Shown one piece after another: positions 1-10,700 of a stretch of 64,000 nt of DNA. The translations under genes were made by a program, and so were the position numbers. Positions within the stretch are counted from its first letter, which is position 1. Each line of letters begins with the position of its first letter. The notes beneath the pieces were generated by a model that ran no database searches, was not told the DNA's origin, and was given only the letters and a program-made list of their open reading frames with translations. Origin of the DNA: Nematostella vectensis (Eukaryota > Cnidaria > Anthozoa > Actiniaria > Edwardsiidae); contig NC_064044.1 in assembly GCF_932526225.1 (NCBI RefSeq), positions 12,042,084 to 12,106,083 on the forward strand, in the 5' to 3' direction.

Positions 1-400
1 TACCCCCACTGACCCACCCCTGGCACTTCACAGTACTACTCTTTTGTACCTCTCATAGACTGTTACCCCCACTGTCACACCCATGGCATCTCACACTATT
101 CTTGTCTCTCTCATAGACCATTACCCTGACTGACACTCCCTTAGCGCCTCACACTACTTTTGTCTCTCTCATATACCTTCACCCCCACTGACACACCCCT
201 AGCACTTCACACTACTCTTGTCCTGATTATTAACTCTCACCCTAACTGACTAAACCCCTGCATCTCGCACGACTCCAGTCTTGATTATACACCCTTACCC
301 CACTGAAACATCATACTACTCTGACTTGTCTCTCTCATAGGCCCTTAATCCCCGTTGACACACCCCTAGCACCTTGCACTAGTCTTGTTCAGTTGTGCAA
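1..400. repeat. Diverged tandem repeat, unit about 60 bp
   Basis: Six to seven irregular copies of a unit with the parts CCCCACTGACACACCCCT, AGCACTTCACACTACTC and TGTCTCTCTCATAGAC. It probably lies in an intron of the ARM/AlbA_2 gene. No coding signal. Confidence 0.8.
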
Positions 401-520
401 AGTACAGGGTCCCTAGACATGATTAGTCCCCCACCCACACTGCCTTTACCCCCCCTTAAACCCCTACCCCACTACCTTGCCCCCTTGCTCATACTGCCTT
501 TATCCATCATCTCTATAACC

Positions 521-790
521 CAGGTGGCGCAGTTGGCAGAGCGTCGCTCTGTAGTGTCTCTGCCTCTGACCTCTGGGTTCTCGGTTCAATTCCTGGTTCC
601 AGCGTGAGTTGAGTTAGTTGGTCTCACCTTTGCTCTGAGGGTTTTTCTCCCGGTTTCATCCCTCCACAAAATCAAATTTCAATCTTAGCTGTGTTCTGTG
701 GTCAGACATGAGTTGTATGGCGGCTGCCTGAGGCGCCTTCTCATGCCTTCAACTCGACCACGTCTGAATCTGAGCACTCGTAATTCAGTT
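521..790 (+). mobile_element. tRNA-derived SINE
   Basis: An A-box-like TGGCGCAGTTGG (525-536) and a B-box-like GGTTCAATTCC (583-593) are the internal promoter of RNA polymerase III. The middle does not fold as a tRNA, and a body of about 200 bp without tRNA character follows, so this is a SINE and not a tRNA gene. The 3' end is not sharply defined. Confidence 0.6.
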
Positions 791-976
791 TCCCAGCGTC
801 AATGAGAGTGATTAGCTACTCCAATTTAATATTTAGTTATTTTATTTATAACCGTTTCAGAAACCTCATGACCCAACTTGTTATGATAGGACACCAGTAT
901 TTAGGAATATAACAATCAGCCTTTGTTCAAATCCTGGTTGCAAAATTGATTTCTAACTGTGTTGCCATGCTTGCAG

Positions 977-3900
977 GAGCACTGCAGAATCTGAGCTATG
1001 AGCTGGCCAATGTTGGATTCATAACAACTGCTGGTGGGATTGAAGTTCTGTTAAAGGTGAGTGTTGTGTTCAACGAGCTGTCTATTTCTTCCAGTGATCA
1101 AAATATCGTCGATATAGCAAACAACACCATCAATGCCCTTGAGAATGGTGTCAACAGTAGATTGAAATACAGCAGGTGCGCTTGCGACACCAAAAGGCAA
1201 CCGATTATACTGATAGAGCCCTTTACAGGTGTTGACAGTGAGGAACTTCTTGGACTCCTCACCAAGAGGCAGTTGCTGATATGCATGCTTGAGGTCAAGT
1301 TTAGAAAACTTGGTACTACCTGCCAGAGCACTGAGCAAATCTTGAGGGTTAGGCAGAGGGTATTGGTCGACGTCCAAAACTGGATTCACCGTAACTTTGT
1401 AGTCTCCACACAAACGAACACCACCATCTGCCTTAGGGACGACCACTAACGGGGCAGCCCACTCACTATGGGACACTTTTGTCACGATCCCCTCCTTTTC
1501 CATGCGATCCAACTCTGCTTCAACTGCTGGCTTTAGGGCATACGGCACGGGGCGAGCCTTATGAAACCTAGGCGTGGCCTCAGGTTGCACATTGATTCTT
1601 GCTTGAAACTCCTTGATTTTGCCCAGGCCCGTACAGAAAACACCCTTGAACCGTGCAGTCAGTTCATGAACTAAATCAGAAGAAGAAACACTAAAAAGGT
1701 GCTCCCAGTTCAGCTTAACAACACTGAGCCAATTACGACCCAGAATAGCTGGTTTGCTCTCAACTTTTGCCACAATCAGAGGCAACTTGGCACTTTGACC
1801 CTCGTACTCAACTAGAACTTCGGTTTCACCAATTAAAGGTAACACTGTTCCAGAATAAGTCTTTAATGAGGTACTTGCATTCTTGAGTTTCAAATGTCCA
1901 AAATTCTCTTTGAACAACTTTTCAGGGATGACTGTGCGTGCAGCTCCCGTATCAACTTCCATTGGAATTTCCTTTCCGTTAACAGTGATAGTTACTGTCA
2001 CTGCTTTGCTGCTGGGTTCACGAGTTGAAAAGAACCCCAATGACTCATCTTCTTGGTCATTGTCCACTGAAACTTCAACATACTTGGTTTCCTTGCACTC
2101 CTTGGACTGACAGACTCTCTTTAGGTGACCCACTTTGCCACAATTATCACACTTATACTTCTTGTATTTACAGGATTTACCATCATGTTCAGCACTGCCA
2201 CAACGATGACATGCTGTTTTGGGCTTTCCTCCCTTGTTCTGTGTGAATTTCTTGTGTTTCTGTGGCTTTTTTCCAAGCTGATGAACTTCTTCACCGCAGC
2301 CCGATCCGGACGATCCAGAGCCCTTCAATTCCGACGACTTCGATTCCGCCATTTCCATCGACTGAGCGATCTCCAAAGCCTTCGCAAACGTCAAGGTTTT
2401 CTCGGTTAAAAGTTTCCGTTGAATCGCTTCCTGGCGTAGACCACATACAAAACGGTCTCTCAAAGCTTCATCTTGGAAAGTTCCGAACTCACAGTGAGTT
2501 GAAAGCTTCTTTAGTTGGGCGCCAAAGTCCGCAACTGTTTCGGAGTCGTGACGAAACCGGTTATGAAAATTGAATCGCTCGGCAATAACCAAGGGTTTCG
2601 GATGCAAATGGCCACTCAAAATATCCACAAGATCTTTATATGTCTTGGTGTCAGGTTTTTCCGGAGTCAAAAGATTCCTCAACAGTCCGTACGTTTCAGG
2701 ACCTATTGCAGTGAGCAAGACAGCTACCTCGTTCTCCTTTCGCACGCCATTCGCCTTCATGAAGTTTTCAAGCCGCTCAATGTAAGCTTCAAACGACTCT
2801 TTTTGCCGGTCGAACTCTCTTAGTTGACCGATGACACTCATGGTGTTCCACAGATCCCATCCTCGTCGCCAGATGTAATGTTTTTCGGGACTAAAACATC
2901 ACGAAGAAATAGACAGCTCGTTGAACACAACAACTGAACTCCATTTATTTCTGAACAACCCCCGACATGCCCACGAGGCATTCCAAATATGGTGTACAAC
3001 ACAGGGAGCCCATCCGAATATATTACAGTGAGCAAATACTGCAGACAACTGGTCCATTCATTTTACTCCCAAGGGGGTAAACTCCACTCTAAACTCCCCT
3101 GAATGTGGTGGGGGGAAAAAGTCGGAAACGTCATACCCGTTTTCATGCTGGAGCACCTTCCAGCTCACCCCTCATCCTGTTCAGTGTAAGTGATATCCAA
3201 TCACGGCTTGTACAAATGGTTACCAAATGGCTGCCAACCCAAGTTCTAAATGTCAGTTGTTGAGTTTATATACAGTACCTTTCTACGAAACTAGCAACAG
3301 CAGCAACATGGAGGCCTTTAAGTAGAAAGTGCAGCAGTGGGTAGAAGACAGTGTCACGATAATTCAGATTTGATAGTTCTAGCAATTCAGCAAGATGTTT
3401 GCATAGCAAAAATTAGTAAGGTTTCTTTTTATCTTTTTTTAAACTTTTAAAAGAACTGTAGTTCTTTTTACAATTGTTTTTACAATTGACTTTACATGCT
3501 CATCTCATCGAGATTTTAAGGTGGCTAACTAAACTCTTTTGATTTTTCCTGCTTCAGATGTTATCTATTCCTGTGAGGGACATCCTGATCCAAGCTCTCG
3601 GAGCGCTGCTGAACATCTCATTGGACTTCAGATATAGAGCTCGCATTGGTTTCCTGGGTGGAATACAAGACTTACTTGGTAAGGAGGGTATATGTTTATC
3701 CTCCCATGAAGGAGGTTTTTTTTTTTACCTTTTTTAGTCTTTGGTGTTATGTCATGACACTATTACCCCTATTGTATGTGTTCCTTTCATAGCATGTGTG
3801 TGCTATACTTGGTAAGGAGGGTATTTGTTTATCCTCCCATGAAGGAGAGAGTTTTTTTTTTTTACTTGGTGTTGTGTCATGACTATTACCCCTATTGTAT

Positions 3901-4727
3901 GTGTTCCTTTCATAGCATATGTGTGCTAGCACATCAGTTTATGGCCCTTTACCACAGGTGGCCCAATGTGTTAGTATGTCAGCATGGGGCCTCTCACCGC
4001 AGGTGGCCCAATGTGTTAGCATGTCAGCATGGGGCCTCTCACCACAGGTGGCCCAATGTGTTAGCATGTCAGCATGGGGCCTCTCACCACAGGTGGCCCA
4101 ATGTGTTAGCATGCCAGCATGGGGCCTCCCACTACAGGCTGTCCAGTGCAATAGCACGTCAGCACACGTATGCTAGTGAGTCAGCATGTGTGGCCTCACC
4201 ACAGGTAGCACATTTACCACAACAATGTATGGGGCCTCTATCCACAGGTGGCCCAGTGTGCTAGTTCATCAGTGTATTGGGATTTTCACCTTTGCTGTAA
4301 TAGGTTAAATTACCAGCCAAGACATAGCAAGTATTTTTTTCTCACCACTGAGTTAAAAGTTTGATTTCTGTGGGCTAACAGTACTAGTAGTACTCCTAAT
4401 GCTATTAAAATTGAAATGTTAAGCGCTTAGAATGTCTAATCTACGCGCTATATAAATACTGTATACTGTAATTTATTTATTTTTGTCATAACTAATGTTA
4501 TGCTTTTTAACAGACATTTGTCAGAAGTATGCTGATGATAATAAGATTCTGGAGCTCTCCCTGGGTCTACTGAAGACCATCACTGCCGATACCATCATCA
4601 ATAGACTGCGCATGGTGAATGCTGACGGGCTCCCTGTGTTGATTCATCTGTACCACTACTGCACCAGTGAACCCATCCGGAACTCCATCTTGGAAGCACT
4701 TAGAAACCTGATAGGCGATGCACCAGG
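977..4727 (+). CDS. Exons encoding armadillo-type repeats of the ARM/AlbA_2 gene
   Basis: Three exons (977-1056, 3558-3678, 4514-4727) each encode the ARM pattern of an ALxNL-type helix followed by a Gly-Gly-Ile or similar turn and a leucine pair. The first reads ALQNLSYE...AGGIEVLLK, the second ALGALLNIS...GGIQDLL, and the third holds LLKTIT, DGLPVLIHLYHY and ILEALRNLIGDAPG. ARM repeats form an alpha-solenoid for protein binding, so this part is probably a partner-binding scaffold. Further repeats are likely upstream of the window. The intron between the first two exons holds an antisense retrotransposon whose end lies only 5 bp after the splice-donor GT. Confidence 0.75.
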
Positions 4728-7700
4728 GTAAGATGGAGGTCAAGAGACTTTTCCAATAATATCGAAAGTTTATCGCCATGTTGTAGTCATCGATAGGAGT
4801 GATCAAGATGACCTATATATGTGTGGTGATGATGGTGCTGGTGATAATGATGACAATTGCTGTTTTTTTGTGTGTTTATGATGATGTCGATTGTTAGGAT
4901 AATGATTGTGATGATATTGTGGTTTGGGTGTTGGAGATTGTGATAGCGATAGTGATGATGATAATTAAGATTTCTGTTGATGATTAGGATGATGCCAATT
5001 TAGCATACCTGTAGGCGTTCCATGCTTTTTTTGGTGAGAAAAACCCTAGAAAACCTGAAATCGTAGCTCGTGGCCGCCATATTGGATTTGAGTGTTAAAA
5101 AATGATAGTCACAGGGGGAGGGTGGGGAGAACAAGGCACAATTCAATAGGCCATTGCAGCTATAAGTTTGCGCACGCATTACCATAGAAATCTACCTCAA
5201 CTACCAGAATGCAGTGCACGCATTTTTTTAACCTTGCACCAAACGAAGGGCACGCTGCATGACGGTGCATGCGCGCATGCTTATCGCTGGAATGGCTATT
5301 CTGATGGAATTTTTAAGAGAAAGGTTTGGTGCTTGTGCTTAATTTTCTTGTTGGTGATAATCTTGACAAACACTCACATTTCTACAGGGCTCCTAAAAGT
5401 GACCCCGGCCCTCAGCGCTCTCGGCCAGTACTTGATATACGCCATGTTATGGATGACCCTGTACCTCAGGTGATTGTGTGATAGTATCACAAATAACTTA
5501 AAGGGGTAACATACCCGTAGCTAGATCATTGACTGTCAATGTCATTGTTACAATGAGCAACGTCTTGGCATTTTCCCGCTTTTTCTAGGTGGTTCTTTGG
5601 AGCTTGTACTGTTTCTGGTTGCATAACATAGACATTTTATGATGGTTATTTAACTGAATTTCACCTTTTCTTACGCCTTCTTTTTTTACAAGCGAGACTT
5701 GCAAAATTTTTCCGATTCTCTCTGGAACGCAAGCGCAAGAGAAAGCGCAAGAGAACACAATTTCATAATTTCCTTGCCCTTGTGTTTGCTATAGAGATAT
5801 CCTACTGTATGCATGTTATATCTGTAATCTTATCTTTTTGTTTAGCAAATTTATATTTTAAAGCCCAATAATTTGTTTCATCATGGAGTAATCCATCATA
5901 TAAAAACCTTTTGAATTTTTTGGCTAAGTAGGTTCTTATATTTTGGGGTATTAAAATCAAAATTTTTTGCCTTTAGGTTCTAAAATTACTAGGTTCTTAC
6001 ACTCGGTTTTTACACTCAGTTCTTACACTCAGTTCTTACACATGGTTCTTACACGCAGTTCTTACACATGGTTCTTACACGCAGTTCTTACACACAGTTC
6101 TTACACGCGGTTCTCGCACGCGGTTCTTACACACTTCCGTTTATGTATTTCTAGGCAAGGTTCTCTGTGTCCATGCCAGCAGATGACGGGTACCGTCCAC
6201 CAAGACGACGGGAGCGGAGGAGAAGGCAAGACGACCTTATTGTTGTTGTCATCGCCATCATCATCGTTGTTGTTATTGTTGTAGTCTTCGTCGTTGTTGC
6301 TTTTTATGCTGTTATTGTTGTTGTTGTCGTCGATGACATCATCGTTGTTGTTATTGTTGTAGTCGTAGCATTTTTGTTTTTGTTGTTATAATACCCCTTG
6401 ATCCAACTTGCATGACGCGTGGTTTCGTGGTTTGAAACTGCAAGCACCTATAGCATTGATCTTCTTTAGCAAAAGTGCTCTCCTCCACAGAAGCCGTCGT
6501 GCCGACCAGATAGTAGGCCCAAAGCCTGTTCACGTGTCGCTATCACTAGAAAACCTAAGAAAAGGTTACACTGACTCTGGCTCAGACTCCGACGAGGACT
6601 ACGGCGGGAGGTGGACAAGCGAGACTGAGGGCGACACCGACGGGGAGCCTCTCCTCAAGGATGCAGCTGAACTCGGCAGCAGAGAGCTACAGGTAGCCCA
6701 TGCTGCATGAATTCATTTACGGGAATGGATCATGGGGAATATTACTCCATGTTCTGTGTTACATTGTCGGTCATTTTGAAGCGGTCAGTCGATTCACTGA
6801 TTGACCGATGTTGCTGTTTGATTGTAGACTGGGTTGAATTTTGGTGGGAGGGGGGGGGGGGGTAGGAGAGGCGGATGGTGTAAGACATGGTTTTCCTTGT
6901 TCGAGCTTGTTGTTGGGATCTAGGAGTGGGGTGTTAGGAAAGGCGAATGGTGTTAGACTTGATTTTCCTTGTTCAAGTTTGTTGGGATCTAGGAGTGGGG
7001 TGTTAGGAAAGGCGAATGGTGTGTGACATGACTTTTCCTTGTTCAAGTTTGTTGGGATCTAGGAGTGGGGGGTAGGAGAGGCGAATGGTGTGTGACATGA
7101 CTTTTCCTTGTTCAAGCTTGTTGTTGGGATCTAGGAGTGGGGGGTTAGGAGAGGCGAATGGTGTAAGACATGATTTTCCTTGTTCAAGTTTGTTGGGATC
7201 TAGGAGTGGGGGGGGGGGGGGGCTGGAAAGGCGAATGGTGTAAGAATGATTTTCCTTGTTCAAGCTTGTTGTAGGGATCTAGGAGTGGGGGGTAGGAGAG
7301 GCGAATGGTGTAAGACATGATTTTCCTTGTTCAAGCTTGTTGGGACCTAGGAGTGGGGGGGGGGGGGGGGGTGGAAAGGCGAATGGGGTAAACATGATTT
7401 TCCTTATTCCAGCTTTTTGTTAGATCTGGGGTGGAGGGTGGGGAAGGGGGTATAGAGAGGCGAATGGTGTGTGACATGACTTTTTCTTGTTCCAGCTTTT
7501 TGTTAGATCTGGGGTGGAGGGTGGGGGAGGGGGTATAGAGAGGCGAATGGTGTGTGATATGAGTTTTTCTTGTTCCAGATTTTTGTTAGATCTGGGGTGG
7601 GGGTGGGAGGGGGGTATAGAGAGGCGAATGGTGTGTGATATGAGTTTTTCTTGTTCCAGCTTTTTGTTAGATCTGGGGTGGAGGGTGGGGGAGGGGGTAT

Positions 7701-10700
7701 AGAGAGGCGAATGGTGTGTGATATGAGTTTTTCTTGTTCCAGATTTTTGTTAGATCTGGGGTGGGGGTGGGAGGGGGGTATAGAGAGGCAAATGGTGTGT
7801 GATATGAGTTTTTCTTGTTCCAGCTTTTTGTTAGATCTGGGGTGGAGGGTGGGGGAGGGGGTATAGAGAGGCGAATGGTGTGTGACATGAGTTTTTCTTG
7901 TTCCAGCTTTTTGTTAGATCTGGGGTGGAGGGTGGGGGAGGGGGTATAGAGAGGCGAATGGTGTGTGATATGAGTTTTTCTTGTTCCAGATTTTTGTTAG
8001 ATCTGGGGTGGGGGGGGGAGGGGGGTATAGAGAGGCAAATGGTGTGTGATATGAGTTTTTCTTGTTCCAGCTTTTTGTTAGATCTGGGGTGGAGGTGGGA
8101 GGGGGGTATAGAGAGGCAAATGGTGTGTGATATGAGTTTTTCTTGTTCCAGCTTTTTGTTAGATCTGGGGTGGAGGGTGGGGGAGGGGGTATAGAGAGGC
8201 GAATGGTGTGTGATATGAGTTTTTCTTGTTCCAGCTTTTTGTTAGATCTGGGGTGGAGGGTGGGGGAGGGGGGCATAGAGAGGCGAATGGTGTGTGACAT
8301 GACTTTTTCTTGTTCTAGCTTTTTGATTCCAAAAGCGAGAAGTTCTACGTCCAGACACACCATGTTCCGTTTGCAGAAGACGATACGCATGACTTTAGGT
8401 GAGTCTACGTCCAGACACACCATGTTCCGTTTGCAGAAGACGATACGCATGACTTTAGGTGAGTCTACGTCCAGACACACCATGTTCCGTTTGCAGTAGA
8501 CGATACGCATGACTTTAGGTGAGTCTTGTCTCCAAAAAGCCCCTGATAACTTGTATTGATATGGATTAAACACTGAAAGAAATCAAGAAACAGTTCTAGC
8601 TTAAGCCCAAATAGTACTCTATTCCCACCGGGGTCACCCGCTAACATTGCCTGAAGAACATGGCATTAAGGTATGGTAGAAGCGAGTCCTGAGGCGGTAG
8701 TAAGCGGGTAACGCCTGCGAACATGTGCGCCTATATCGCCGCGACTTTTTTTTACCAACGATGTTGGTGCTGTTTTCACGACATTTGTTTTCTATCCGAG
8801 ATTGAGATTCAAGATTAGGGTCTAACCTTTCCCACTGAAAGTGTCTCGTTTTGTCATCCTGGAAGAATACTGTGTGAGGTTTCTTCGGAAGAATACTGTG
8901 TGAGGTTTTTTCGGAAGAATACTGTGTGAGAAATTAATATGAAATTAATAATGATGATAATTGAGGCGTAGCTGTCTGTGTTGATTTAATTATCAATCTG
9001 ATAATTGGTACTATGTGAGAGGACAGAGCAAAAAACTCTTACTTTGGGAAACAAATTTTTGCTCTGTCTGTGAGAGTGGTATATTGAGGAGCCTATTTGT
9101 TATTTGGCAGATCACAGACGAATGTGCACGATGTGTCAAAGAGACCTCTAGCTAGGTAAGGCGCACCGGGACCTAAGTGTCACGTCCAATGTGAGCGCCA
9201 CACCTCCGCGCTTAAATGCAAAACGAACGCACTTAAACACCAAACGAACACCAAACGCAACACGTTCGGACTTAAACGCCACATTTTTGCTCTTTAACGC
9301 TTAACGTCCGCAAAACGTCTGTCCTGAAACACCAAACGTACGCACTTAAACGCCACAGTTTTGCTCTTGAACGCTATAATTTCACTCTTTTACGCAAAAC
9401 GTCAGCACTAAAACATCAAACGTCCGTAATTAAACGCAACGCGTCCGCACTTAAACAACATACGTCTACGCTTAAACGCCTCCTTCGTGCCAAGCATCCG
9501 CATGTAAACGCAGCGATCCATTCCTTTGCGCCACTTGTCCGCATTTGAACTCCCTACGTCTGCACTTGAATGTACCTAGTTGTAATAAAAATTTTAGAAC
9601 CCCAAAGAATATGTTTTTACTTGTGTTTTGTGCGTGTTCAGAACACTGTGTGCGTTTCTGAACAACAAGAAGTGCGGGACGGCGTATATCGGTCTACACA
9701 AGGATGGCGTCGTAGCGGGAGTTCGCGTCAAGCGCAAGGAGGTGCGTGTCTTTAAAGAGAGATAGTCAGCCTTGTTTTCACCAATACGTTATGTGATGGA
9801 ATCACGAACCACCTAAAAAAACAAAGTGTTATGCTGCATTCACACCAAAACCATGTTTAGTTAAACAAGGTTTTTCTTTGCCTGAGAACTTGCCAAGTTT
9901 CTCATTGTGTTGAATTCTTACTAGCTGAATGATCACTTAGTAATATGTACAGCACAGTCTATTCAGTCTTGTTCTTGGTTCCGTCCACTCTCGGGAGATT
10001 GAGATTAAAATCAATTTAATTAAACCACCTTTAAACTGGTTTAGGTGATGGTGTGAATGCGGTATAATATTCCATTTACCAAATTCAATCTGAAATTTCA
10101 CAATGCCTCCCCAAATCAGCCGATGGAAATGGATGCTTTCTAACACTTGGTATTTAGCTGGGATGTTCACAAAGACTTACCCTTACGCTCCCAACCTCTC
10201 AGTTGGCGCAAAATAAATCAATGAATAAATGTAGCCAATAATTTTCAAGTCTACAGTATTTTGGTGTTTATCTTATCGCAAGTTTTTGATTTGTGCAGAG
10301 GGATTTGCTCCGTCTTGGCTTAGACGAATTGATGGGCCGCTTCAAACCATCAATCAAACACGACATGTACAAGGTAATACTTGTTGAGTACAAGCTAATA
10401 CCGACTGCAAACCGCTTTCTTTTCAGTCCACAATTTCACGCAGATGTTTTTTTCTCCGTTCGTTCACAGGTCGAGTTCGTTCCCATCGTCCGCCCGAAGG
10501 GGGCAGAAAGGTAAAGATGTATTGTCCCTTATCATTCACATGATTAATGTGTAGTTCCAGAAAATATCCATACGCCCCCTCCCTCCATGGAAGGGATTGG
10601 AAATTCCGGGGTGGGAGTGTTGGGGTCAAACACCTAGGAATTTCCAGAGGGGAGGAGGGGGGGGGGGGGGTAAAATGCCCTTTTTACTTAACAGTTACTG

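Noticed and set aside
519-600. tRNA gene
   Set aside because: A and B boxes are present but the arms do not pair as a tRNA and a SINE body follows.
5388-5469. Hydrophobic, membrane-like reading of this exon
   Set aside because: That frame does not agree with the phase of the preceding or following exon; the in-phase reading is polar.
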